From Capsicum annuum (lineage: Eukaryota; Streptophyta; Magnoliopsida; Solanales; Solanaceae): a stretch of DNA of 64,000 nucleotides. The notes under the pieces are model-generated. The model was not told the DNA's origin, searched no databases, and was given only the letters and a program-made list of their open reading frames with translations. Below, one piece after another: positions 1-11,720 of the stretch; positions within the stretch are counted from its first letter, which is position 1, and the number at the start of each line of letters is the position of its first letter. The stretch covers positions 14,764,387 to 14,828,386 of the forward strand of contig NC_061121.1 in NCBI RefSeq assembly GCF_002878395.1. Direction: 5' to 3'. The translations under genes were made by a program, and so were the position numbers.

Positions 1-971
1 TTTATTCCATCTTGAATTATGATTGAATGAAAATTCACTTTCTATACTGACAAAACTTAGTTGATGTTTCATTTGATATGAACTAATGTCAGTTTCAATC
101 TAAATAGGCTATTATTTTTGTATTTTTCTGAACGTTGAAAGTCACGAATAACGAATATTGCTACATCTTTCATATTGAAGAAAGGAAAATTATTTTACTT
201 TTCAAAATTTATATTTAAAAATACATATTTTTTTAAAAAACAACATCCATTAATGTAGAAAATCTAGTTCTAAATAATTAAAAAGAAGTGGGAAAGAAAA
301 TTATAATGAGAACAATGAAGTCTTCGATTACAAGATTTTGCTTTTGTTTATATATATATATATATATATATATATGGAAGATCTACGGAAGAAAATTAAG
401 TAAAAAGAGAGAGAATATGTATTTGTAAGAGAGAATCATGAATTTATATAACAAGAGAAAGTAAAGGGAAAAAAATAAAGTGTCGTGTGTGTTTTTTTCC
501 TAGTTTTACTGCATTTTTTTTTTTGCTATGTAATGCAATCTTAAAAATATTGTTATAACTTGCAATAATTAATTTAATATTGTACATATAGGTTTTTTTT
601 TCCGAAAGATCGAAAATTCAATATAAACTTAAAACCTAAATTTTTCACTCTTCATCTCACTTTTTAGTTTCAAGAGAGTTTTTTGCTCCTCATTTTTTCA
701 TAATTATGGTTTTTCATTAGCACATGAGTGAAAACATATTTGATCTAATCTTCGATCACAATATAATTGTAAAAACTAAAGATTATAAAAAAAAATAAAA
801 GAATTAAAAAAAATTAAAAACCCAAAAAAAATCGACTAAAACCTAAACCAAAAAACCAATTTTATGTTGGTTTGATTTGGTTTATAATTTTAATAAACCG
901 ACATGATTGGTTTGATTTTTTTTTTTTTAATAAAATCGAACAAACCCGATCTATGTACACCTACTTATGAT
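1..971. other. AT-rich intergenic DNA, no gene seen
   Basis: No coding region is supported here. The stretch is AT-rich with homopolymer runs and one TA microsatellite. The last 140 bases (about 830-965) resemble the subterminal part of a small hAT-type MITE, with repeated AACCAA/GGTTTG words and a terminal ACACCTAC-like motif. The larger hAT element that follows appears to have inserted beside this sequence. Confidence 0.6.
349..375. repeat. (TA)n microsatellite
   Basis: An uninterrupted TA dinucleotide run of 27 bases. Confidence 0.95.
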
Positions 972-989
972 TATAGGGCTGTGAATTGG

Positions 990-1160
990 GCAGGGCAGGG
1001 TTAACCCGGAACTAGCCCGTCACATATAGCCGGTTTGTGGGTTGGGTCCGGTTCCGGGCCAGGTTAAATAAGCCGGTTCGATTCCGAGCCCAATAGTAAA
1101 TTTTAAAAAAATAACCCGGGACCGGCCCACTAAACCTAGCCCGGTCCAACTCACCTAAAT
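990..1160. repeat. hAT left subterminal GC-rich repeats
   Basis: Repeated CCGG/GGCCC words such as TCCGGTTCCGGGCC and GACCGGCCCACT lie just inside the left terminus. Similar words occur in inverse orientation at 5270-5520. Subterminal arrays of this kind bind hAT transposases in characterised elements; that role is inferred here. Confidence 0.55.
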
Positions 1161-1369
1161 TTGGTCAAAATCGGTCTAAGATCCAGTCAAAATGGTCAAA
1201 ACTCAAAAAAAAAATATTTTCTCCAATATACACTATATATACCTACCTATATACATCTTAAATACGTTAAACAATATATATACACTGTATATATAGTATA
1301 TATTACATTAGAATTTAAAAAACATATCCACATATACACAATTACACATGTAATCATGTATACGACTAT

Positions 1370-2290
1370 ACATTATTTAAATATATATACTACTCTAAAT
1401 AAAACATATACTATAAGATATATACTACAATATAATGATATATATACTAATTTATAAAACATATACACATATATATGTTAAATAAATACTACTTTAGAGT
1501 CTATAGAAGATATATACACATATATACGTACCATTCAATATTTCAATATAGATGCACTACTTTAAATAAAACATATACTATAATATATATACTACAATAT
1601 ATACACATACTATATATAGTTATATACTAATTTATAAAACATATACACATGTATACGTTAAATATATACTCTTTTAGAGTCTATATTCTATATATACTCA
1701 TATATACGTACCGTTCAATATATGTACTACTTTAAAAAATATGCTCCAAGATATATACTACAATATAATGATATATATATATACTAATTTATAAAACATA
1801 TACACATGTATACGTTAAATATATACTACTTTAGAGTCTATAGAAGATATACTCCTTTATAGTCTATAGAATATATACTCCTTTAGAGTTTATATTCTAT
1901 ATATACTCATATATACGTATTGTTCAATATATGTACTGCTTTAAAAAATATGCTCCAAGATATATACTACAATATAATGATATATATATACTAATTTATA
2001 AAACATATACACATGTATACGTTAAATATATACTACTTTAGAGTCTATAGAAGATATACTCCTTTATAGTCTATAGAATATATACTCCTTTAGAGTCTAT
2101 ATTCTATATATACACATATATGTACTACTTTAAAAAAATATGCTACAAGATATATACTACAATATAATGATATATATACTAATTTATAAAATATATACAC
2201 ATGTACACGTTAAATATATACTTTAGAGTATATAGAAAATATATACACATATATACGTACCATTCAATATATGTACTACTTTAAAAAATA
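1370..2290. repeat. AT-rich tandem array within the hAT element
   Basis: About five degenerate copies of a unit of roughly 160-205 bp. The anchor words AATTTATAAAACATATACAC recur at about 1449, 1629, 1786, 1993 and 2181, and TTTAGAGTCTATAG recurs between them. The array is dominated by TATATAC. It lies downstream of the transposase on the minus strand, so it probably arose by local duplication in the noncoding 3' part of the transposon. The 98-residue open frame at 1161-1457 overlaps it and is not credible as a gene. Confidence 0.75.
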
Positions 2291-2676
2291 TGCTACTTAA
2301 TGTAATAAATTAATAATACTTGATAGTAAATTAGTAATATATTAAAACTAAGTATTTAATGTAAACTAGAAATTCAATTTAAATTATTAAATAGAAAAAA
2401 ATTACAAAGTAAGGACTAAGGAGTGAATGAATGTTATATGTTATTAATTGCAAAATGATTCAAAATTTATAATGTACATGAATGAAAAATCTACAAAGTT
2501 CTCATCATTTTTTTCAACTCATCCATCTTAATATTAACGGAAACTTGCATAGGATAGTCAGAGTCAATGGGGGCAAAACCATGCATTGGACTTGATTCTG
2601 CTGAGTTCTCCCTTGAAGTCATAATTTCTTTAAGTCTTTGTTTGTCGTTCGGATCCATCTTCATTCCTTGATTTCT

Positions 2677-4901
2677 TCATTCTGCTCTAATCCAATCTTC
2701 AAGGAAAACTAGAACATTCATAGCATTGCTTCCCAATGAGTGTCGGTTGTCTCCAAGCTGTTGTCGTTCCTGACTAAAAGCGCTCTCCGATGCAACGATT
2801 GACATTGGAACATTCAATATATCTCTACCTAATCTTGAAAGCACAGGATATTGTGTTTCATTATTCTTCCACCAATCCAACGTGTTGATCCGTCAGCTGC
2901 GATCCTCTAGCAGCGTTTGAAGATAATACTTAAGCTTTTCCCGATAAGTTGTTGTGTAAGCTCCTGCTCAATACTGTTCCAACAATTTAAATCATAAAAG
3001 TAATCAAGAAAATCACTATGTGTCGGTCTTTTAGAAGATGATGGCTCCTCGGAAAAATGAGGAGTGACAGTTGGAGTGATATTTGTCGGTACAGCTAAAT
3101 CAAGAAAATCAGCATAATGGTTATATAATTATCTATGTAAGCATTCACATCACTATAGCCGTCCACAAATTTGGTTGTTCTTGTTCATCATCATCAGAAT
3201 CATTATTAGTATTTATCTCTAAGTTAGAATAAATAAGAGTACTAAAGTGGCACATAGTAGTATATTTCATACACGGATTTAGCATAGCTCCAACCAAGTA
3301 AATAGAGGAAATCGGAAAAAAATATTTTTTAAATTTAGCAAACATAGCACCAACAGCTTCTTTGTAACCTTCTTTATTCTTATATTCTTTGAGTAAACCA
3401 AAAATATCGGCTATATATCCTAAAATATTACAAATAGTAAGATAATAAGCACCGAAAAATTCAACCGTAGCTATATAATTTTTTTGCAAAAACTTAACAA
3501 GATCATCAATTATAGCCCAATCTGAATCATGTAGCGTACATTTAGCCGAATCAGCAAATGAACCACAATATTGGTTAAAAGTTAGTGTAATAGGAACTCT
3601 ATGTTTATGACAAGTTTTTAAAAAATCATACGTAGCATTCCATCTAGTACCACATTCTCCAGGCATCAATATCGGTGTAAGTCCATTTTGTTCACATTTA
3701 ACTTTAAATTCTCTAATTCTTTTTCTTCATTATTTCCTTGAATAAAATCAATAGCAAGCGGGATTTTTTCAATATCAAGATCAAAAAAACTCAAGACCAT
3801 CTCTTACAATTAAATTATATATATGATAAGCATACTTAACATGAAATATTTCAGGTAACGGTGGAGATAGCTTAGAGTTTAACTTTGTAATAGCACTCTT
3901 GTTGTTAGACGCATTATCAAAAGCAATACATAAGATTTTATTTTCAATACCATAAAATTCTGCAACTTTACCAATCGAATCATCAATAAAATCTCCAGTA
4001 TGTTTACGATCTTCATCATACAAAAAAGTTAGAATACATTTTTGCATAACAAAATTACTATCTATCCAGTGACAAGTAATGGTTAAATAATCATTTTTAT
4101 TAACAGCACGACCAAGATCAGAAGTTAGAGTCATTCTACATTAAATATTTTTTAATCATATAGATAAATAAAAACAATATTGTGAATAAAGTCTTAAAAA
4201 TATCGGTCCGACAAGTACTTCTAGGAATACTATTAAACATAAGATTATAAATTGCTTGAGATAATGAATAAGAGTATCAGAAGAAGGAAAACTGGAAGGC
4301 AAACAACCCACATCTACCATTTTTGCTATTTCTTCCCGGTCCCTCAATTTATTACACTTCTTAATTACCTGACTGGTTGCTGGGTCCATATAAATAACTT
4401 TCTTTCATGATTATCACTTATATGTTTCATTAATGTACCCGTACCCCCTTGCTTGCCTCCTCTTTTATGCTTATATTTTTGTTGACAAATATTACATTGT
4501 ACCTCAATATTTGATATACGTGTAAAAAATTGTCATGCAATACTAGTCATTTTATGAGATCTTGGGGCACGGGAAGTGCGATTAACCGATTCAAATATAA
4601 TATTAGCATTTCCTACTGCGGGTGTCTCACCAATATTTTCATTATCTTCATCTAAATCAACCGCATCTACTTCATTTTCTTCTTCTATACCGTAATTTTT
4701 CTGAGCGTCTACATAATTCATATCGTGAGCACCTACACCTACTTCTTCCTCAAAAGGTTGACCAAGCGGTACCGGAGGCACACGAGTATATCTACTACTT
4801 GAAGTACCTCTACCGCTAGTAATTTGCTTTTTACTACCACTACCATTTTCGGGACAAAATTTTTTTACACTTTTAGTGGCTAGGTTTCTTAATTTAGCCA
4901 T
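2677..4901 (-). pseudogene. hAT-family transposase pseudogene (BED finger, RNase H-like core, dimerisation domain)
   Basis: The order of recognisable parts on the minus strand matches plant hAT transposases. A probable start is at 4901 (MAKLRNLATK). Next comes a BED zinc finger at about 4510-4400 with the pattern C-x2-C ... H-x4-H. The catalytic-region motif TSDLGRAVNKNDYLTITCHW lies near 4134-4065, followed by a TRWNATYDFL motif near 3650. At the C-terminus is the dimerisation signature SIVASESAFS near 2795, ending at 2677. The gene is dead: the finger is cut off from the N-terminus by an in-frame TGA at about 4533-4535, probably where a Trp (TGG) stood. There is a 1-nt frame change near 4389, another shift between the blocks at about 4150 and between 3780 and 3670, and a further stop and shift at 2880-3145. 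No intron is needed to explain the order. It would have acted in the nucleus, binding element ends and cutting them. Confidence 0.85.
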
Positions 4902-5269
4902 AATATAAATCAAACTAAGAAAATTCAAAATACACAAATATAATAAAATTAAATATTCAACAATTAATACACTAATTAAAATTAAAAGTAAGAGATGAAA
5001 CGACAATACCAAATTTTGGAAGTATCCGAAGGTTACGACTTTAGAAACTTCCACTCGTACTTTGTAATCGTAAAATTTAAAAATTAAATTGAGCACTTCA
5101 GGAAATATATAGAATATTTGAATTTTGAGAATTGAGATTTGAGATTTGAGAGAGAATGAGATTTGAGAGAATGAAAATTGTGTGAAAAATGATTTGAAAG
5201 TGTAGGGTATTTATAGGAATTTTTTTGGATTTAAAATAATATTTTAATTAAAAAAATTATTTAAAATGG

Positions 5270-5524
5270 GCATACAGTTGTTTTTGGGGCCCAACGATCA
5301 TATAGTCGTTGGGCCCAACGGTCATACGGCCCAAACGGTCAATTTTTTTTTTAATATTGGGCCGGTTAACCAGCGGATCTGGATCGGGTTTGGTCCGGAC
5401 CAGATTAACCGGGCCCAAAAAAAATAACTCGTTTCGGGACTCGAAACCCTACAGCCCATTGGGTGACCGGGCCAGACCATTTCAGTGGGACGGGTCCGGG
5501 AACCGGCCCGTTTGACAGGTTTAC
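5270..5524. repeat. hAT right subterminal GC-rich region and terminus
   Basis: Dense GGGCC, CCGGTTAACC and GGTCCGG words, partly palindromic, run up to the right terminal inverted repeat. They mirror the left subterminal region. A short open frame across 5309-5515 is a by-product of this composition. Confidence 0.6.
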
Positions 5525-5532
5525 TTGTGATT

Positions 5533-6110
5533 GTCTAAATGGACTTAGCTATCTTATGAGCTAGGAGATTCCATGCATGAGGAATATAATGCATACAAAG
5601 CCGATGGATTGGGTTTTTTTTTCTTAATGGAGGCTCTACTTATAAACAATAATTCACAAAGTGTTTGCGAGGCAAAATTAAACTCGATAATTTAGGTAAA
5701 AGATGTAACTTGATTAGAGTTGTATATAAAATTATAACACGATATTTATTTTTATTCATATTTATACTCAATATCTAATATCAGTCTGTTATTATACATG
5801 TCAAGTTCAAATATCTTAACGTACAATTGCACATGCAGCTCAAATAATCTAATTTTAGAGTAGCTTAACTAACAGACTATTACTCCAACCTAATTGTTTA
5901 ATTTCTTTATGTTTAATTATTTTGGTGACTAATCCCAAAAGAAAGGATATTAACTGAATAAAGGCAAAACAAGAAATAACAATAAGACACTTTCCCTTTT
6001 GCTTCTTAGTTAAAACAACTCAAACACTAACATTTAGTAACATAAGTAATTTCATAAGTTTATACACTAATTGACGTAGAATTCACGTGCGAAACGCGTG
6101 TCCAAAAAAT

Positions 6111-6150
<40 letters not shown>

Positions 6151-7383
6151 GAGAAACTAGGGGTTGCTGATGTGGCATGTCTAAGGATCAAGGATTTATC
6201 TTTTTTTGTGGTTTTTTAAAGCTTTTTTCTAATTCTTTTTTATTTATAAATTTATAAAATACTATCAATCAATGACACTAAATATTTTATAAAATATTAA
6301 AGATAGTCAAATTTAATTCCTTTCATCATCAATGCTATTATATTCATTTCTAAAAGCTTTTTGAATTTCTTTTCATTTTAATTATTTTCTTTTTATTTTA
6401 ATTCAATATATTAAACATTAACTGCATTTGCGGGGAATGTAATAAGAACCACCGTTTCAGGAAAATGAAGGTTTAGTTGTAATTTCATATTAATCATAAT
6501 TAATGTGATTCCATAATTCTACAAATCAAAGAAAATTATTGTGAGCAGATGTGAAGACAATTCAAACCTTTAAAGCCTTTATAATAAAATTTTCATGTTA
6601 AAATTAGTCATCAATATTTGTAATAAAAGACTATTTATTTTTTCAAAATAAATACTTTCAATTAACAATATAATTCTTCATTGCTTAATTAGTATAGAAT
6701 TTGAAAAGTCTTTGCACACATCACTAAAATCAGTATATACGCAAACGTACAATATGCACTCACCATTTCAATTTGCAGGAGACAGTAGGAAAAAAAGAAT
6801 GATCCAAGGAAAAAAGTCATAATAATACAAGATTATTTTATACTCTCAAAGCATAAACATTGCTACTAGCTATCTTGTGCTCTTGTAGAGGTGTTGAATC
6901 AGTACCACATTCGAGATATACGAGGGTGAATCAAAAAGAAGAAAAGAAGTAGAAATCGAAAATTTTTAAGAAATCTACAATAAATTTGATAAGTATATTT
7001 TTCAACCCAAACTTTCATATGAATGTTGTTATTTTCTTCTTCTTCCATCTTTACATTTATTCATTGAAATGTCAATAAATTAAAAGAAGGGATAAAAAGG
7101 GCTTCATATAATATGGCCAAATTAAAGTTTAATTTAAAAATAATAATTTATTTATTTTGTTTCATATTTAGACTTAGTATGTTCCATTTATAGTCTCTCT
7201 AAATTTATAGAGAATAATGATAAATTATAAATTGTAAGAGATGTTAAAGAATCAAAAACTAATCTAGTTATTAGATAAAAATGAAGAAAAGGACAAGAAC
7301 CAACAGTAGCCTGAACAATTGGGCAAATCTTCCATTTCGTGTAAATGTGGATAAAAATAAATATCATGTAACGCGAGTTTAAT
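5533..7383. other. AT-rich intergenic DNA downstream of the O-methyltransferase
   Basis: No gene is visible. The stretch holds a TA microsatellite at 6113-6147. Immediately before it, at 6084-6100, is an imperfect palindrome (CACGTGC then GCGTG after a short loop), reminiscent of the hairpin near plant Helitron 3' ends, but no convincing CTRR terminus or partner was found. The short open frame at 7188-7400 on the minus strand overlaps the end of the methyltransferase and is not supported. Confidence 0.6.
6113..6147. repeat. (TA)n microsatellite
   Basis: An alternating AT/TA run of 35 bases, likely polymorphic between accessions. Confidence 0.95.
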
Positions 7384-8602
7384 TTAAGGATAAATCTCAA
7401 TAATAGATCTCAATCCCAAGATAGGAATAATCTTGTAGTCACTAAAACCAGAATCAAAAAAGAGTTTTGCCCATTCTTGTTGACTTCTTTCCCTTCCGAA
7501 AGAGTAAACCATCATGAGCATGTCGAAGAAAAGTTGTGTCTCATATGCATTGTGGTCTCCTTTCTGATCCATTAGTACCATGTCAATGATGATCACCCTT
7601 CCCCCATTCTCCTTACTTGGAATTGCTTGTTTACATTTCTTCAATATTTTAATACAATCTTCATCGCTCCAATCATGTAATATCAACTATTTGTCAATAT
7701 TCATCAAATGCAAACCATTAATTAATACAAGCTAAGTATGAATATACATTTACTATTATAGTGAGGAAAGTTTACGAGTTAATTACCTTTAGTAAAATTG
7801 CATCAGCAGAAGGAATGAACTTAAACATGTCTCCTCCCACATAGCTGAGGTTCTTGCTTCCTTCACATCCTTCAATTACATGTGGAAGATCTAAGACGAT
7901 GCAATTTATTTGTGGAAACATATCTGCAATTGATTTAGCCATGGTTCCCGTGCCACCTCCTATGTCCACCAATGATTTCAATCCTTCAAAAATTTCTTTA
8001 CAATGTTCAATTATCACACTTATACTTAATCGGGAATCATTAGCCATGGCTTCGTTAAATAAATGGTTCAACCTTGGTTCATTCCCTACATATTCGAAAA
8101 ATGGCTTCCCATGAGCTGTCACGAATGGAGTAGTACTAGAGTGGTCACCTTTCTCAAACCACATGCTTAAATATTGCCATGGATCCATCATAAGCGAATC
8201 TAGTCCCACCTGCACAAGCGGGACTAGACTCAAAGGATCGTCTTTAAGGAGGAGACGCGAAGCTGGAGTAGGTAAATAACCCCCCTCCTCCTCCTCCTCT
8301 TCTGTCTTTTCTTCTTTGTTAACTAAATTGGTTTGAATAAAAAAGCCTGCATGAATTAGAATACGCATAAGACGATAAATACAATTGCGAATTGTACTGT
8401 TAATATTGTTGATGGGGAGGGAATTCACTAAATCAGAAAGGGTCATGGCTCGGCCATGACTATGGATAATATCTGGAATTCCAAGTTGAATTGCACATTT
8501 GAGTGACATGGAATTGATATAATTGAAAATAAGGTTCCATATGTATCCTTGAGCAGCCGGTATCTGACTAGCATCCTCTCCAATCTTATTATACAATGCC
8601 AT
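7384..8602 (-). CDS. Class I plant O-methyltransferase (COMT/IOMT-like), two exons
   Basis: Two exons (8602-7787 and 7686-7384) encode 372 residues, compared with about 350-365 for the family. The enzyme should move a methyl group from S-adenosylmethionine to a hydroxyl on a small phenolic such as a flavonoid or stilbene, in the cytosol. Residues about 20-70 fit the N-terminal dimerisation domain. The SAM-binding glycine loop is LVDIGGGTG (211-219), followed by VLDLPHV (236-242) and GGDMF (256-260). The catalytic triad by family alignment is His276 (LHDW), Asp307 (IIDMVL) and Glu338 (GRERS); Asp at the second position is as in isoflavone-type OMTs. The protein ends GLRSIIEIYP, typical of Solanaceae members. 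Oddities: a Glu run at 101-106 from a GAG repeat, and Leu273 where relatives usually have Trp (KWILHDW). The start is the first ATG in frame with the conserved N-terminus. No lesion was seen, so it may be functional. The exact substrate cannot be read from sequence. Confidence 0.9.
7687..7786 (-). other. Intron of the O-methyltransferase (100 bp, phase 0)
   Basis: On the minus strand the donor is AAG|GTAATT and the acceptor is AATAG|TTG. The exon joint falls between Lys272 and Leu273, just before the catalytic LHDW motif, a common intron position in this gene family. Reading through without splicing adds VINS and a stop. Confidence 0.88.
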
Positions 8603-8638
8603 TGTATTGTGAGAGACTGTCTTTGAGATCCAAGTCTA

Positions 8639-8644
8639 CATATA
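8639..8644 (-). promoter_or_regulatory. Possible TATA box for the O-methyltransferase
   Basis: On the minus strand a CTATATG motif lies about 37 bases upstream of the ATG at 8602, between the gene and the Stowaway MITE. The 5' UTR would be very short, so a different start site further upstream, inside the MITE, is equally possible. Confidence 0.25.
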
Positions 8645-8658
8645 GATATTTGTTTTTA

Positions 8659-8822
8659 CTCCCTCCGTCTATCATTACTTATTCACTGTACTATAAATAA
8701 TGTTTAACAATATTTGTCCAATTTGAAAAATCAATGAATAATTTATAAATTACCCTATTTTTAATTGTTTCGTTAAGATGTATGTTAAGTCAATAGTGAA
8801 TAAGTAAAATGGACGAAGGAAG
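8659..8822. mobile_element. Stowaway-type MITE (Tc1/mariner)
   Basis: A 164-bp element with terminal inverted repeats CTCCCTCCGTCTAT (left) and CTTCCTTCGTCCAT (right, reverse complement), 11 of 14 matching. TA dinucleotides flank both ends (8657-8658 and 8823-8824), as expected for Stowaway. It sits in the presumed promoter of the O-methyltransferase, its inner edge 57 bases from the start codon. Confidence 0.88.
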
Positions 8823-8824
8823 TA

Positions 8825-9398
8825 CTATATAATAATTAATAAGGGAAACTTAGCACTTATAAGGGCAAGTGCCTGCCTCCCTATATCAAGGGTGTGCAAA
8901 AACCGAATTAATCAATAAACCAAATCTAAAAACAAAATTATTGATTTATCAGTATTGAGTTAGTAATTTTTAAGCCATTTTGTTAATTTTTGTTGGGTTA
9001 CCGATTTTGTTTTCAATTTTAAGATTTTAGTTAATAGTTAAATCGATAACCAATAAGATTATACTAGAATTATCTTTATATCCCTAATTATATAATAGTG
9101 ATTTTAAATTTTTAAACACAACCCTATTTTCATTTGCATTATATAGTTATTGACTTGGTGTCACTGTGTTCTTTCTAAAGTTGTTGGCTTGATAGGGTTT
9201 TATCTAACAAATGTGAACTGTAAATTGGCATTATTTTTTTTTTTTCTGAGAGATTGAGACAATGCTATTACATCCAATTAACTTTGCTACTTAACAAGAT
9301 AGAAAATAAATTTACTTCAGCAATAACGTATTTGAATTTTCTTTTGCTTGTAATTTATGTAAACTTTTATATATGGAATTAGTGTATCTATATCTATA
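8825..9398. other. AT-rich intergenic DNA with a hAT-MITE-like end
   Basis: From about 8887 the sequence AAGGGTGTGCAAAAACCG followed by repeated CCGATTTTG/AATCGATAACC words resembles the end of a small hAT-type MITE. A similar end in the opposite orientation lies at about 12930-13097. No gene is seen. Confidence 0.45.
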
Positions 9399-9689
9399 TC
9401 TATAATATATTAAAAGTATGAGAAAAGTGATTTGAACTTTTTGTCCTTCATTAAAAGTCTATACTTTAGACAAAATTATCTTTTCACTTATTTTCTCTAA
9501 TTATTATATTATTATAATATTTAAAATTAAAGAGTCCCAAAATATATGGTAAAAGAAAAATATATTTTAAAAATTAATTAAGAAGTCCTAAAATATTTAG
9601 TAAGAATCAAATTATATGGTAAGTGATATTAATAGAATCAATAATTAAAGAATCCTAAAATATGTGGTAAGAAAAAGATATACTTAAAA

Positions 9690-10570
9690 ATGAGTTCTAA
9701 AAATAGAAAGAAAATGTTGTTTTCTCAACCCAAAAAGGTTCTAAAAATATTATTTTCTTCAATCAAAAAAGGAAAAAGAACAAGTTTTTTCTTTTTGATT
9801 AAAAGGTTTGCGTCAATTATTAAAAACAAACAACACAGAATAAGGGATATCAATAGGAATAAGTATAAAATTGGTTTAGTCATAGATTACGAGAAGAAGA
9901 AAAAAGATTAAAAATCAATTATTTCATAAGGGTTTAGTTAATTTGAAATAGAAATATTTATTATTTCCATATCTAACTAATTTCTATAAATCAAAATAAC
10001 ATTTATTTGACGTGGATCCTTTTTGGAACAAAAAAAGAGTGAAATTCTTTAACTATTTTTTATTTAGGGGCTTTTTTAAAAAACTATTTCTATTTAATTA
10101 TTCTTCTAATATATAAGGCATACATTATTAAGTCCTAAAATAATTATATGAGAAATAAAACTGCTAAATATATGAATAAAATCCTCAAATAATCCTAAAT
10201 CTACCCAAAATTCACTAGGACAAACATGCAGACAAACTCTCTTTTTATTTAGGTATAGATAGAAAGTTGTTGTAGTATAGTTCAAGAACGAAGAGAAGAA
10301 GAGCTTAAGGACGAAGGTGTTGGTGTTATTGTTCTTACCATTTAGATTTGAGTTTTATTAGTTTCTTTTTGAATTTTTTGTTAAAGTTAATGATTTGAAC
10401 TTGGGATTACTTGTTTGAAATATTTTGAGATGTTTCAATTTAATGATACATTGCTCGTTAAAGAACCAAAAAAAAAGTTGATTGCTTCTTATCAAATCAC
10501 CGATACTCATGGTTTTGAGGTTTGTACGTTTGGGTCTTTATTTTATTTTATCTTTTCTTCTTATTTGTTA
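9690..10570. other. AT-rich DNA within the candidate Helitron, no gene supported
   Basis: A 73-residue lysine-rich open frame at 9690-9911 reflects A-rich composition and has no recognisable domain. The 66-residue frame at 10415-10615 runs into the Mutator-like terminus. Neither is annotated as a gene. Confidence 0.5.
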
Positions 10571-10690
10571 GTCATAATACATAAATATGACCGAAAACTT
10601 GACACTAAATTATAACTTTGACCTTAAACTTGGACAGTGCACAAATAGGACCTTTAACTATTCAAAATTGCACAAATGTGACCTCCGATC
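10571..10690 (+). repeat. Mutator-like terminal inverted repeat, left arm
   Basis: The arm carries the words TATGACC, TTATAACTTTGACC, ACCTTTAACTATTC and GCACAAATGTGACC in that order. All recur in inverse orientation at 11721-11837. Confidence 0.85.
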
Positions 10691-10750
10691 CTACTTGGCA
10701 AAACACGTGTTCAACACGCAAAACTGGACGCGTCCAGCTTAAAATCTGAG

Positions 10751-10865
10751 GGCATAATACATAAATATGACCCTAAACTTGACACCAAATTATAACTTAG
10801 ACCTTAAACTTTGACAGTGCATAAATATGACCTTTAACTATTCCAAACTGCACAAATATGACCTT
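10751..10865 (+). repeat. Second, internal copy of the Mutator-like left arm
   Basis: The same word order as the left terminus starts again at GGCATAATACATAAATATGA. It indicates either nested insertion of a relative or duplication of the arm. Confidence 0.8.
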
Positions 10866-11253
10866 TAAATGACTTTTCACTATTATTTTTTCATTATTTT
10901 CGGTTCAAAGATGAAAATGAGATCTAATTTCTTTTGTCATTGCGGAAAAAGAACAATATTGAAGATTTATTAATTAGATGGGTCATCCTCATACGAAAAA
11001 ATCGTGCGGGTATGTATATATATTATAAAGCAAAGGGCTAATTTATGTTATATAATATATTTAAATATAATTTAAATATTAAATTAAAGATGAAACTATA
11101 CTACTAAATTTTTTTTATAATTTTAATAAAACGTTATTAAATTAACGTTATTAAAGATAGTAGTAGTAGTATATTACATTAACGTTATCAAATTAACGTT
11201 ATTAAAATGTTAGTATTAAATTAACGTTATCAAAATATTATTAAATTAACGCA

Positions 11254-11456
11254 GGGGCGGACCTACGTGGTTGCCATGGGGTTCACCCGAACCCCCTCGG
11301 TAAAAAAATTACGTTGTATATATAAGGTAGAAAATCTATATTTATGTAGGTATATTAATGTTGAACCACATGAAACAAGACACTTAGATAGCCCAGTGGT
11401 GTTATTTTCTCTTCTTGGGCGCTTACTTCAGCCTACTTCGCGGATTCGATCCCTGC

Positions 11457-11515
<59 letters not shown>
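11254..11515 (+). mobile_element. SINE-like element with (TAA)n tail
   Basis: The sequence begins GGGGCGGACCTACGTGG, a start I associate with abundant Solanaceae short repeats. It contains an A-box-like TAGCCCAGTGGT (11389-11400) and a B-box-like GGATTCGATCC (about 11442-11452), then ends in a TAA repeat (11457-11515). This fits a tRNA-related SINE, although the tRNA-like part lies near the 3' end. No clear target duplication was found. Confidence 0.5.
11457..11515. repeat. (TAA)n microsatellite
   Basis: About 20 TAA triplets, probably the tail of the preceding SINE-like element, followed by A-rich sequence. Confidence 0.93.
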
Positions 11516-11520
<5 letters not shown>

Positions 11521-11565
11521 TAAAAAAATAAAAAAAAAAAAGACGCCGTTTTAACACAAAAAGCA

Positions 11566-11630
11566 AAACTTTGACAGTGCACAAATATGACCTTTAACTA
11601 TTCAAAACTGCACAAATATGACCTCCCTCC
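11566..11630 (+). repeat. Partial third copy of the Mutator-like left arm
   Basis: CTTTGACAGTGCACAAATAT and ACCTTTAACTATTC recur here in the same orientation as the left terminus, but the outer part of the arm is missing. Confidence 0.75.
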
Positions 11631-11720
11631 AAGTCATCCCTTTTAACAACGTGGCACCGTGTGATTGGATGAGCTTTCCACGTAGGCGGGAGTGAAACTC
11701 ACGCATGGGGTTGTAAAATC

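Larger units (their letters stand above)
972..5524 (-). mobile_element. Degenerate hAT-superfamily DNA transposon
   Basis: The element is about 4.55 kb and contains a broken transposase on the minus strand. Its ends form imperfect terminal inverted repeats: the left end reads TAGGGCTGTGAATTGGGC and the reverse complement of the right end reads TAAACCTGTCAAACGGGC. Matching 8-bp direct repeats flank it (TTATGATT at 965-972 and TTGTGATT at 5525-5532, one mismatch), as expected for the 8-bp target duplication of hAT elements. The exact edge is uncertain by 1-2 bases. Both subterminal regions (about 990-1160 and 5270-5520) are rich in GGCCCG/CCGGTT words, unlike the AT-rich interior, and may be transposase-binding regions. 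Several nonsense changes and frameshifts make it non-autonomous now. Confidence 0.8.

Noticed and set aside
1161..1457. 98-residue Tyr/Ile/Thr-rich open frame
   Set aside because: It is made of TATATAC repeats within the hAT element and has no recognisable domain.
9690..9911. Lysine-rich 73-residue open frame
   Set aside because: A-rich composition alone explains it; no homology is recognisable.
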